Counted from the stretch's first letter, positions 6,203 to 14,197 are shown. The stretch is 14,486 nt of DNA from Candidatus Zymogenus sp. (GCA_030613285.1 JAUWME010000014.1:1-14486); one strand, 5' to 3'. A program made the numbers and translations. The notes: generated by a model from the sequence alone, not told the origin.

Positions 6203-7126
6203 TTACAAAAATGACTTCACGGTTTGCAAAAGACCTTCTGTAAAATCGACTTCAACCTCATACCCGATAAGTTCTCTTGCCATTTTGATGTCTCCAAGAG
6301 AGTGCTTTACGTCACCTTCTCTCGCTGGCTTGTAGGTTGGTTTGACGTCTATCCCAACGATCTTACAAATAACTTTCGATAGCTCATTGACAGAAAGACG
6401 CTCCCCTGTGGAGATATTCATAGATTGCCCAAAACATTTTTTGGATTTTACTGCAAGTAGATTTGCATTTACGGCGTTTTTTACGAAGGTAAAATCCCTC
6501 GACTGCTCGCCGTCGCCGTAGATTATCGGTGATTTTCTATCCTTTATCCTCGTTATAAACTTTGGAACCACAGCAGCGTACTCCGAATTTGGGTCTTGTC
6601 TTGACCCAAAGATATTGAAGTAGCGAAGTCCCACGGTAGGAAGCCCGTAAGCAAGATGGAAAACTCGGGCATAGTGTTCCCCCATAAGTTTTTGAGCAGC
6701 GTATGGCGAGAGGGGCTGCGGTTTCATCTCCTCAATCTTTGGCAGAGTGGGCGTGTCGCCGTAAACCGAAGATGAGGATGCATACACAAAACGTTTTACA
6801 CCTTCATCTTTCGCCGCAATAAGGAGTTCCAGCATCCCGTTAATGTTTACATCGTTGGTAAATTTTGGTTCCTCCACCGACCGTGGCACAGACGGCACCG
6901 CCGCTTGATGAAAAATTACATCGACACCTTTGACCGCCTTTCGCACTGTCGCGGTGTCTCTTATATCCCCCTCGATAAATGTAATATCATCCATAAAGCT
7001 TTTAATATTTTCAATTTTTCCGCTGTAGAGATTATCCAGCACCCGCACCTCTTCCCCTTTTGCTACAAGCTCTTCTACGATATGAGACCCAACAAACCCA
7101 GCTCCCCCAGTAACCAGAAATTTCAT
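6203..7126 (-). CDS. SDR-family NAD-dependent sugar epimerase, WbpP-like UDP-HexNAc 4-epimerase
   Basis: A 307-residue extended SDR enzyme, probably interconverting UDP-GlcNAc and UDP-GalNAc (or the uronic acids) at C4. The NAD-binding GGAGFVG is at 7-13, DNLYSGK at 31-37, HQAAVPSVPRSVEEP at 73-87, SSSSVYG at 117-123, and the catalytic Y-x-x-x-K at Tyr142/Lys146. The block FNIFGSRQDPNSEYAAVVPKF (near 170-190) is very like Pseudomonas WbpP and Vi-antigen TviC, which favours an N-acetylhexosamine substrate; GalE-type activity on UDP-Glc is the alternative. The ATG at 7126 starts directly at the Rossmann strand and has GGA 7 nt upstream. Another in-frame ATG at 7141 would add five residues without a clear ribosome binding site. 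It follows the fusion gene by 16 nt. Confidence 0.9.
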   Translation of the reverse strand: MKFLVTGGAGFVGSHIVEELVAKGEEVRVLDNLYSGKIENIKSFMDDITFIEGDIRDTATVRKAVKGVDVIFHQAAVPSVPRSVEEPKFTNDVNINGMLELLIAAKDEGVKRFVYASSSSVYGDTPTLPKIEEMKPQPLSPYAAQKLMGEHYARVFHLAYGLPTVGLRYFNIFGSRQDPNSEYAAVVPKFITRIKDRKSPIIYGDGEQSRDFTFVKNAVNANLLAVKSKKCFGQSMNISTGERLSVNELSKVICKIVGIDVKPTYKPAREGDVKHSLGDIKMARELIGYEVEVDFTEGLLQTVKSFL

Positions 7127-7142
7127 TTTTATTCCATCCATT

Positions 7143-9008
7143 TTATATAATACCAGTGGCCCTTCTGTACGATACTCCAAGATCGAGGCAAACCTTCTGA
7201 ATATCCACAATCTTATCTTCAGATATATTTCTAACAGCGATTATTACCTCATCCACACTATTTTTCTCAAGTACTTTTTTAAGATTCCTTCTGGTTCCCA
7301 AAACCTTGATGCCATTTATCTTTAGACCCACTTTATTAGTATCATCGTCGATAAACCCAAGGGGTCTCATGTTCAAATCATCGTTGTTTAATATTTCCTT
7401 TAAAACCGCATTGCCCGAATCGCCAGCGCCAAAAATAACTATTCTCTTATCGGCACTCTTCACTTTTTGATGCGTAAAATACTCTTTAAACCCCTTAAGG
7501 CTTACCAACCTTGCTGAGACAAAAAACACCAGCAGGAGGAAATAGACAATCATCACCGACAACGAATATCCCTTAAAGAACGTAAAGAGGAAAAGCACAA
7601 TCATCGATGACAAAGTCCCCACGAGGGCTGCCTGAACAATCTTTGCAATATCCCGAAAGGCAACATACATCCAGAGCCCTCGATAAATCCCGAAAAAATA
7701 AAAAGAGATCATCTGGGAAAAGATAATAATTGGAAGTGATCTGGCGATGAGCCGACCTTCGTTAATATCGATGGATCCTTCCCGTATTACAATATATGCA
7801 AGGACGTATGAAACCACAATTATCAAACAGTCTGCGAAAATCTCAACCAGCCTCCCACTCTTCCCCACAAAAAACGACGCAAAATGAAGTCGTTCAGCGT
7901 TAAGCTCATCTTTCTCCTCACCTTTCTTAAGCCCCTTTATGTCCACACCGGAGAGAAAAATCCCCAAAAGAATCAGGAAAATGAGAGATATAATAATAAG
8001 CGATGTAACCATCAGAGAATCGGCCGCAGGCACAGCATAGAGCACGGCAAAGACTCCAAAAACCAAGGAGAAGAGATATATCAACAAAACCGTATTTCTC
8101 TCCGAAAGCCCCAAAGTAACCATTCGGTGAGAAGTATGGTCTTTTCCCCCTTGGGAAATTGGACGCCCAGAGAGTACGCGAAGAATTGTAACAAAGGTGG
8201 TGTCAAAAATGGGAACTGCCATCACAAGAATCGGAACAACCATAATGATGATGAGATTGGACATCTGGGTCATCGTCCCCACAATAGTTATTACCGAGAG
8301 ATAAAAGCCGATCAGAAGCGCTCCGGAATCACCCAGAAAAATCCTGGCAGGTTTAAAATTGTATCGGAGAAAACCCAACGCCGCACCCGCCATAATCGCA
8401 GAGAGGAGCGCCGTGTGTACCCAACCCATACTCATGGAAAGGAGAAAAATGCAAATAGACGATATCACCGCAGTCCCGGAGGAGAGACCGTCCATGTTGT
8501 CTATGAGGTTATACGCATTGGTAACGGCAATAATCCAAAAAATAGTGAGGGGAATCCCAATTATGGGATTAAAAAACTCGGAAGACACCCCGTATATTAT
8601 TACCACAACGGCGGCAACCACCTGAAAAAATATCTTCGTTCTGGGCTTTATGTATGTGAAATCATCTACAAGCCCCAGGACAAAAATAACCGTCATCCCA
8701 ACAAGGAGACCCAAAACAACAGAGGGGGACATCCAGAGCGATATTTCATCGGCCAAGGGGCCCAGTTTTAAAAAGCCAAGTTTTGAAATAATTGATGGGC
8801 CAAAAAATACCAATATTGTAACAACCAGCGCGATATAGACCGCAATCCCCCCCATCTTTGCCGTGGGTTCACTATGCCAGCGATCCTCTTTCGGTTTCTC
8901 AATCCACCCTGCTCGGTTTGCCACAAAGATCATAATCCTCGTGCCTAAAAGCGAAAGTGCAAGAGCAAGACCAAAGGCCAAACCGGCTGTTGTAAGTACT
9001 TTAACCAT
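7143..9008 (-). CDS. WecA/TagO-type polyprenyl-phosphate sugar-1-phosphate transferase fused to a CapD/FlaA1-like N-terminal module
   Basis: An integral inner-membrane protein of 621 residues. Residues 1-350 are a polytopic GT4-superfamily transferase (MraY/WecA/TagO) that loads HexNAc-1-phosphate onto undecaprenyl phosphate. Its signatures are the DD pair at 115-116 (GLVDDF), NAYNLIDNMDG at 164-174, FLGDSG at 224-229 and the His motif DHTSHR at 290-295. A charged linker (about 355-375) follows. Residues 376-505 form about four membrane segments with GIYRGLW at 440-446, as in the N-terminal part of CapD/FlaA1/PglF proteins. Residues 520-621 are a Rossmann-like domain (IVIFGAGDSG at 523-532, LGFIDDD at 550-556), matching the CoA_binding_3 type. 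The catalytic SDR half of CapD/FlaA1 is missing, so dehydratase activity is not expected. Its ATG directly follows the TAA of the preceding epimerase gene. The functional reading of the second module is uncertain. Confidence 0.92.
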   Translation of the reverse strand: MVKVLTTAGLAFGLALALSLLGTRIMIFVANRAGWIEKPKEDRWHSEPTAKMGGIAVYIALVVTILVFFGPSIISKLGFLKLGPLADEISLWMSPSVVLGLLVGMTVIFVLGLVDDFTYIKPRTKIFFQVVAAVVVIIYGVSSEFFNPIIGIPLTIFWIIAVTNAYNLIDNMDGLSSGTAVISSICIFLLSMSMGWVHTALLSAIMAGAALGFLRYNFKPARIFLGDSGALLIGFYLSVITIVGTMTQMSNLIIIMVVPILVMAVPIFDTTFVTILRVLSGRPISQGGKDHTSHRMVTLGLSERNTVLLIYLFSLVFGVFAVLYAVPAADSLMVTSLIIISLIFLILLGIFLSGVDIKGLKKGEEKDELNAERLHFASFFVGKSGRLVEIFADCLIIVVSYVLAYIVIREGSIDINEGRLIARSLPIIIFSQMISFYFFGIYRGLWMYVAFRDIAKIVQAALVGTLSSMIVLFLFTFFKGYSLSVMIVYFLLLVFFVSARLVSLKGFKEYFTHQKVKSADKRIVIFGAGDSGNAVLKEILNNDDLNMRPLGFIDDDTNKVGLKINGIKVLGTRRNLKKVLEKNSVDEVIIAVRNISEDKIVDIQKVCLDLGVSYRRATGII

Positions 9009-9983
9009 TTATTTTTCGTAAAACTCCACGACATCTTTTATGATATCATCAATTTTGTTTTCAGGAACGTATCCGATAAGTCCCTTAACCTTTGCAAGAT
9101 CGGGGCGACGCTGCTGCATATCCTCAAACCCTTTCCCGTATGCTTTCTCGTAAGGAATATGCTCGATAACCGACTTACTTTTTGTATAGTCAATTATCTT
9201 CTGGGCAAGATCGTTAATTGTAATTTCATCGGAACTCCCAATATTAACGATCTCCCCGACAGCATCATCGCAATCCATCAAACCCATCAATGCCCCAACC
9301 ACATCATTTACGTGAGAAAAGCACCTTGACTGATTACCGTCTCCAAAGACCGACAGTGCCTTTCCCAAAAGTGCCGACTTTACAAACGTCGGGATAACCA
9401 TCCCGTAACGTCCCGTCTGGCGGGGCCCTACAGTGTTAAAGAGGCGAACAATAGTTACGGGGAGCCCTTTCTCGTCGTAGTATGCAAGGGCCAAAAATTC
9501 ATCCACAGCCTTGGAGCAGGCATAGGCCCACCTCCTCTTGCTCGTAGGCCCAAGCAAGAGATCGTCCCCCTCACTCAAACTTCCCCCACCCTCCTTGATA
9601 TCCATCGCTTTTCCGTAAACCTCTGACGTTGAAGCCACAATGATTTTTTTCTTAAATAGGTTTGCCATCTTAAGGACCACCTCAGTCCCCCTGACGTTTG
9701 TTTCAATAGTCTCCACAGGGTTTTCCATTATCAACTTGACGCCCACAGCCGCCGCCATATGGTAAATCACGTCGCATTTTCCTACGAGCTCATTCATCAC
9801 TCCCTCGTTTAGAACCGAGTCGGTTACCAGATGGAGGTTCTTGTCAAAACGAATTTTCTCGATGTTTTTGAGGCTTCCCGTAGAAAGATTGTCAATTATA
9901 TAAACCTCATCGCCTCTTTTGATGTGCTCCTCAGAAAGGTAAGAGCCGATAAATCCAGCTCCGCCTGTAATTAATACTTTCAT
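9009..9983 (-). CDS. extended-SDR NAD-dependent nucleotide-sugar epimerase/dehydratase
   Basis: A 324-residue cytosolic enzyme acting on a nucleotide sugar. GGAGFIG is at 7-13, the NAD ribose-binding Asp31 lies in DNLSTGS, HMAAAVGV at 75-82, ASTSEVYGK at 117-125, and the catalytic Tyr154/Lys158 in WAYACSK. LFNTVGPRQ (181-189) and FGDGNQSRCFSHVNDV follow in the substrate domain. The STSEVYG and RW-Y-x-x-SK layout recalls the UDP-glucuronate decarboxylase/ArnA-like branch, but an epimerase cannot be excluded and I do not assign a substrate. A short Gly-rich insertion (about 128-142) sits before the catalytic Tyr. The gene overlaps the GT4 gene by 4 nt (ATGA) and abuts the fusion gene, so the three are almost certainly co-translated. 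Confidence 0.88.
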   Translation of the reverse strand: MKVLITGGAGFIGSYLSEEHIKRGDEVYIIDNLSTGSLKNIEKIRFDKNLHLVTDSVLNEGVMNELVGKCDVIYHMAAAVGVKLIMENPVETIETNVRGTEVVLKMANLFKKKIIVASTSEVYGKAMDIKEGGGSLSEGDDLLLGPTSKRRWAYACSKAVDEFLALAYYDEKGLPVTIVRLFNTVGPRQTGRYGMVIPTFVKSALLGKALSVFGDGNQSRCFSHVNDVVGALMGLMDCDDAVGEIVNIGSSDEITINDLAQKIIDYTKSKSVIEHIPYEKAYGKGFEDMQQRRPDLAKVKGLIGYVPENKIDDIIKDVVEFYEK

Positions 9984-11245
9984 ACCAAATCCATTGAATT
10001 CAAATAAAGATTACTAATATCTCCTACGAGTCTTTCATATGCAAAGTTCTTGTAAGCAAAACTTCTTGCCTTTTTAATATGGCCATCGGCCGGGCCATCG
10101 CCTGAGAGGATAATCGAAAGGGCGTGGGCAAGTCCTTCACCATCCCCTGAAGAAATTATCACTCCTCGCTCAACAATTCTAACTCCATTTATAGCTTTGC
10201 CACCATTGATATCATCGCCACTATCAACATGAACTTCCACCTCAGCCCCCCCCAGAAGCTCCGGAACACCCCCCACGGCAGTTGCCACAACCGGAATACC
10301 AGCCGCCATAGCCTCAATAACCGTAACGGGCGTACCTTCGTTGTTGGAAGTTAGCACAAGCAGATCAAGGGCATCATAAACCTCTCCCATCTCTTTGACC
10401 CACCCAACAAATGTAACTTTCTCCTCAATACCAAGCTCACGGGCATAATCTTCCAGCTCCTCCTTTAGCTCCCCATCACCCACAACAAGAAACCTGACAG
10501 GAACCGCCCCGTCCCTTTTGAGATAGAGCGATGCCCCCAAAAGAAAAAGGCGATGGTTTTTTATGTCGGTCAATCTCCCCACAATACCCACAAGCTTCTC
10601 CCCGTCTTTCAATCCTGCATCCGCCTTTATTGCGCCACCTCTGCCCTTCGAATCCTCAATAAACTGAAAATCAAACCCAAGGGGTATTATCTCAACCTTC
10701 CTTTCGGAAACCACCCCGTATTTTAAAGAGATATCGTCCTTTTGGCTCTTGTTAAGCACAATCAATCTTTCGCACAAAAGGGCCAGTCCCTTTTCAATAT
10801 ATTTGAAAACCCGGGTTTTTGCCGGGCCAAAATAGCCATAAAAAAAATGTCCATGAAAAGTGTGAAATATCTTAATTCTCTTTCCACGAAAAATCAAGAC
10901 AACCTTTACGATGGCCCCCGCAAACCTCCCCAACATCCCCGCCTTTCCCAAGTGCGTGTGTATTACATCGGGTTTTTCCTTTAGGATCAAAGCAAAAAGC
11001 TGAAAAAACGCATTGATATCTTGAAAGATGCTTATCTCCCTGCCAAGACCCGATACAAATTTCGGCTCAATGCCATATTTTTCTGCAAGGTAACCCATAT
11101 CCCCCTCGTTTTCTCCCACTTCCCCGGCAACCAAAACAGACTCAAAGAGTTCTGGATCAAGGTAACGGGTCAGCAACACAGAGTGGATTGCAGGCCCTCC
11201 CACGTTAAGCCTTGTAATAATTCTCAAAACTTTTATTTTCTTCAT
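9980..11245 (-). CDS. GT4 glycosyltransferase
   Basis: A retaining GT-B glycosyltransferase of 421 residues, likely peripheral at the inner membrane, adding a sugar during glycan assembly. The N-terminal acceptor domain shows IITRLNVGGPAIHS (9-22) and DVIHTHLGKAGMLGR (93-107). The C-terminal donor domain shows VGRLTDIKNH (222-231; Arg224 and Lys229 positions contact the donor phosphate in this family), VGDGEL (255-260), and the E-x7-E motif at Glu303/Glu311 in NNEGTPVTVIEAMAAGIPVV. Between VPEL (327-330) and GVIISSGD (361-368) there is an insertion of about 25 residues where relatives usually have a short loop. A TATAAT with extended TG lies only 7 nt before the ATG at 11245, and no properly spaced Shine-Dalgarno is seen. 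It is separated by 80 nt from the kinase gene and overlaps the next gene by 4 nt. Confidence 0.93.
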   Translation of the reverse strand: MKKIKVLRIITRLNVGGPAIHSVLLTRYLDPELFESVLVAGEVGENEGDMGYLAEKYGIEPKFVSGLGREISIFQDINAFFQLFALILKEKPDVIHTHLGKAGMLGRFAGAIVKVVLIFRGKRIKIFHTFHGHFFYGYFGPAKTRVFKYIEKGLALLCERLIVLNKSQKDDISLKYGVVSERKVEIIPLGFDFQFIEDSKGRGGAIKADAGLKDGEKLVGIVGRLTDIKNHRLFLLGASLYLKRDGAVPVRFLVVGDGELKEELEDYARELGIEEKVTFVGWVKEMGEVYDALDLLVLTSNNEGTPVTVIEAMAAGIPVVATAVGGVPELLGGAEVEVHVDSGDDINGGKAINGVRIVERGVIISSGDGEGLAHALSIILSGDGPADGHIKKARSFAYKNFAYERLVGDISNLYLNSMDLV

Positions 11246-11252
11246 CAGCCTT

Positions 11253-11280
11253 ATTATAACACTGCTTTCGTTTAATACAA
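11253..11280 (-). promoter_or_regulatory. internal promoter upstream of the GT4 gene, possibly giving a leaderless mRNA
   Basis: On the minus strand a perfect TATAAT (11253-11258) is preceded by an extended TG (TGTTATAAT). A weak -35 TTGTAT (11275-11280) lies 16 bp upstream. Only 7 nt separate the -10 box from the ATG at 11245, so the expected start of transcription falls at or next to the start codon. Confidence 0.55.
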
Positions 11281-11325
11281 CCCCGTTAAAACAACTCTGT
11301 TATATACAATATTTGCGGATAAAAC

Positions 11326-13005
11326 CTACTTGTCACGCCCAAAAATCTCAACAAAAAGCTCCCCGCCGTCCTCAATAACATCCCCAGTGTCCGAAACAAA
11401 AAGGAACTCCTCCCCCCTGACAATTTTCATTACATCTCTCTTTATCTTTTCACCTTCGGCACTTCCACCTGAAATTTTCAAATATTCTCTAAAAAACATT
11501 TCTCTGTCCCCAGCCCCAATAATCGACGGGGTTGACAGGTAAAGCTGGGAGAGGTTCTTCGCCCTTCTTCTTAAGGTAACGCCATCTGCAAATGATACAT
11601 CATCAAGGTCAATCAAGGCAAACGTATAATCCCCTCCCTCCTCAAAAACCCCGATGTTTGTCCCCTTGAGATCCCCGTGGTAAATTCCCATCCTGTGGAG
11701 AGTGCCAATTGTCTTTGCCAAACCAGTTAGGAAATTCTCTTTTCCATCATTACTGTTTTTAAAGGCATTCAAGATAAATCGATCAAGTTCCCTTGCGGGC
11801 TTTAAAGATTCAGTCACAAAATATATTTTATTGGGGACAAAAAACTTTTTCACAATAACAAGGGCCAAGGGAAGGGGGGTATTAAATCCCCTGACGGCAA
11901 GACCACGGGCCGACCACCATGAGATGTGCCCCCTCGATTTTCTCAACATGGCCCAAACCCGCTCCTTGATGGACGACAGTTCATACCCCTTGATGCATAT
12001 CTCTTCCTCTCCCCACGGGAACATCGCAATCTTCGCCTTCTTGTCATTCTTTAAAACCCTGCCGCCACCACCATCAAACTCCCCGATGAGTCCCACTATC
12101 TTGGCAATGTCTATCCCCTTCCTCCCAAATATTGTCTCTCCCCACTCTTTTTTGATAAAAAACTCGGTGCTGTTTTTAAAACATCGTTTCGTTCGGCTCT
12201 TTAGCCTTCGCTTCTCCATCTTCCCAATTCGTCTTTTGATGACTCCCAACGCTTTTTCGGAATCATCCATCTCAAACGAATCGTCCCCAATAGCTTTTAC
12301 ATATTCCCCCAATAGCTTCTGGATATTCCCATCGTTTGAAGAAAAACTCAGAGAATGAGATATAGCTGCAATATTTTTTAACGCCCTTTTTCCCTTCATC
12401 CTCCGAGGGAATGAAGAACGGTGAAGATCAATGACAAAGAGCTTTGGTTTGCCCCCATCAGCAACCCCCTCAACAAGGAGATTTCCAGCATGGTAATCCC
12501 GATGGTGAAAGGACGTAACGTGGAGTTTTGCTGTAATTTGCGCTACCAATCTAATAAGTTCTGTACCTCTCTCCTTTTCAGCCCCCGTGGCATCATCAAA
12601 CTTAGTGAAGAGATCGACTAACATCGGCGCATCTTCAAGTACTTTAAAGACGATAACCGCATCCGATCTCAACAAAGACCCCACACCAACAGCAAGGACA
12701 TCGGGGGTATCAATCCCCTTTTTGTTAAGATACCTCGATGCGTCAAACTCCTTCTTTGCGCTGTGACCAAAAATAACTCTCTTAAAAATCGTTAGGGGTG
12801 ACACACCAGATCGTTTCTTAAAAACCTTCACAAATATCCGCTCACCACGAAAATTGTAAAAGCCACGAATCCTCACCGTGTTCTCGTCAACATTTGAAAG
12901 ACCCCCACCATCGACAAAATTCAGATCGACGAGATCCCGGTATCCCTCCCGAACAAACCAACTCAATCCCCCAGCACTTATTTTGTCAAAGGTCTCTTCC
13001 ATCAT
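11326..13005 (-). CDS. two-domain lipopolysaccharide kinase (WaaP/Kdo-kinase-like)
   Basis: A 559-residue cytosolic protein made of two successive protein-kinase-like domains of the lipopolysaccharide kinase (Kdo/WaaP) family, expected to phosphorylate sugars of the LPS inner core. Domain 1: probable ATP-anchoring Lys60 (RIFVKVFKK), helix-C Glu86, catalytic loop HHRDYHAGN at 167-175 and metal-binding VIDLHR at 191-196. Domain 2: Lys339 (ICIKGYE), catalytic loop YHGDLKGTN at 442-450 and LIDLDDV at 464-470. Both halves keep Asp and Asn of the catalytic loop and the metal Asp, so both may be active. A basic linker with SRTKRCFKNSTEF (270-282) joins them. Two ATGs stand in tandem; the first (13005) overlaps the preceding phosphoesterase gene by 4 nt. 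Single-domain WaaP or KdkA proteins are about half this length. Which sugar is phosphorylated is unknown. Confidence 0.9.
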   Translation of the reverse strand: MMEETFDKISAGGLSWFVREGYRDLVDLNFVDGGGLSNVDENTVRIRGFYNFRGERIFVKVFKKRSGVSPLTIFKRVIFGHSAKKEFDASRYLNKKGIDTPDVLAVGVGSLLRSDAVIVFKVLEDAPMLVDLFTKFDDATGAEKERGTELIRLVAQITAKLHVTSFHHRDYHAGNLLVEGVADGGKPKLFVIDLHRSSFPRRMKGKRALKNIAAISHSLSFSSNDGNIQKLLGEYVKAIGDDSFEMDDSEKALGVIKRRIGKMEKRRLKSRTKRCFKNSTEFFIKKEWGETIFGRKGIDIAKIVGLIGEFDGGGGRVLKNDKKAKIAMFPWGEEEICIKGYELSSIKERVWAMLRKSRGHISWWSARGLAVRGFNTPLPLALVIVKKFFVPNKIYFVTESLKPARELDRFILNAFKNSNDGKENFLTGLAKTIGTLHRMGIYHGDLKGTNIGVFEEGGDYTFALIDLDDVSFADGVTLRRRAKNLSQLYLSTPSIIGAGDREMFFREYLKISGGSAEGEKIKRDVMKIVRGEEFLFVSDTGDVIEDGGELFVEIFGRDK

Positions 13006-14195
13006 CTCGGCTCGGCTACTTCTTTGGTATAAATCACTGCCCCACTGTCGTCCACAACCCTTACGATGAAACCTTCATCAGAGACATCCATAACAAGAAA
13101 GTGGTATCCCTTGTAAGACTTTTCCATTTTGCCCACAAATTTTGCAAAAAAGTTGTCGGGGTTTAAATCGTAGAGGGCTCCGCCCCCACCACCCGATACA
13201 AAAAAATCAATCTCGTTATACGTCTTTCCAGTTACAAAGTGGTGGTCGTGTCCAGAAAAAAGTGCGGAAACGCCAGCAAAATCCATAATCCCAAGAAAGC
13301 GTTTAAAAAGACTGCAACCCCGCCTGTTCCCCTTAAAACTTATCACTCCCTCGTGAGACAGGACAAAAACTCTCCCGACATCAGGCGCTCTCGCAACAGT
13401 AATCAAGGTATTAACAAACCATATCCATTGTCTAACATTTGATTTGTCTGACATTACATCCAAAAAGATAAAAAGGTCACCGGTAATATCGGCCTTGAAA
13501 TATTTTGGTGATTCAAGCCCCTCTTTTAAATCAGTAAAAAAGATATCGTAAAAATACGTTCCCGTTTCTCCGTTGCAATCGTGGTCTCCGATAATAGAGA
13601 AGAGCGGGATGTGATCAAATAGTTTTTGCCCCATCTGAAAGAGTGGCACCCACTCATGTTTGTTGTCCCCCTCATAAACGAGATCACCAAGCAGAATGAT
13701 AAAGTCGGGCGATTGCGCATCCATAAGGGGCGCAAGATCAAAAAAAGGTTTCTGGGGGGCGTGGATGTCCCCGATAAGAACAATCCGGTAATCGCCCTTT
13801 TCTGGGAGTGTTGTAAACTTTTCCTTATAAAGCGATGTCCCATCCCCCAAGATCGAATATTCATATTCCGTTTCGGGTAAAAGCCCAGTGAGCTTCACCC
13901 TGTGGTAGGTAGAACCCTTTGCCGATGGTTCAACTATTTTCTCTCCACTCTCCCCATCCAGCAAGATTACCCCTCCCTTCATTGGAACGTCTGTCTCCCA
14001 AAATATCGACATCTCGTTTGTCCCCGGAAACTCCAAAACGGGGCCGATAACGATCTCTGCGGAATATGCTCCTGCTGAAAAGAGAACCAAAAAAGCTGCA
14101 ACCGAAAGGGAGACAACTTTAGCAGTCAAACCCCTTAATAATCGACCTTTATCAATCAGCATTTTATTTATCAAAACTGTAATTCTAAATAACAC
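13002..14195 (-). CDS. exported metallophosphoesterase with purple-acid-phosphatase-like N-terminal domain
   Basis: A 397-residue secreted or periplasmic phosphoesterase. A hydrophobic signal segment (about 26-45) ends in AYSA, with probable cleavage after residue 46. Residues 47-130 look like the Fn3-type N-terminal domain of purple acid phosphatases (WETD, then LTGLLPETEYEYSI). The calcineurin-like domain follows with GDIH at 142-145, GDLVYEGD at 170-177, GDHD at 203-206, SHEG at 280-283 and GHDHH at 315-319. Asp replaces the usual Asn metal ligand of GN(H/E)D at residue 204. The GTG at 14195 has a strong AAAGGAG five bases upstream. An in-frame ATG at 14162 would give a shorter signal peptide but has no good ribosome binding site. 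It is 2 nt after the preceding glycosyltransferase gene and overlaps the kinase gene by 4 nt. The substrate is unknown; envelope phosphate groups are an inference from context. Confidence 0.9.
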   Translation of the reverse strand: MLFRITVLINKMLIDKGRLLRGLTAKVVSLSVAAFLVLFSAGAYSAEIVIGPVLEFPGTNEMSIFWETDVPMKGGVILLDGESGEKIVEPSAKGSTYHRVKLTGLLPETEYEYSILGDGTSLYKEKFTTLPEKGDYRIVLIGDIHAPQKPFFDLAPLMDAQSPDFIILLGDLVYEGDNKHEWVPLFQMGQKLFDHIPLFSIIGDHDCNGETGTYFYDIFFTDLKEGLESPKYFKADITGDLFIFLDVMSDKSNVRQWIWFVNTLITVARAPDVGRVFVLSHEGVISFKGNRRGCSLFKRFLGIMDFAGVSALFSGHDHHFVTGKTYNEIDFFVSGGGGGALYDLNPDNFFAKFVGKMEKSYKGYHFLVMDVSDEGFIVRVVDDSGAVIYTKEVAEPR

Positions 14196-14197
14196 AA

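Noticed and set aside
7127-7210. Upstream extension of the WbpP-like epimerase by 28 codons
   Set aside because: It would overlap the fusion gene by 68 nt, and the Rossmann fold begins immediately at the ATG at 7126, which has its own GGA.
7884-8771. Long plus-strand open frame (295 codons) opposite the WecA-type fusion gene
   Set aside because: It is antisense to a membrane protein with clear motifs. Its His/Asn/Arg-rich translation is a typical shadow of hydrophobic codons and has no recognisable domain.
11702-12358. Plus-strand open frame of 218 codons opposite the LPS kinase gene
   Set aside because: The minus-strand gene has two complete kinase motif sets. The antisense product is Ser/Pro/Phe-rich with no motif.
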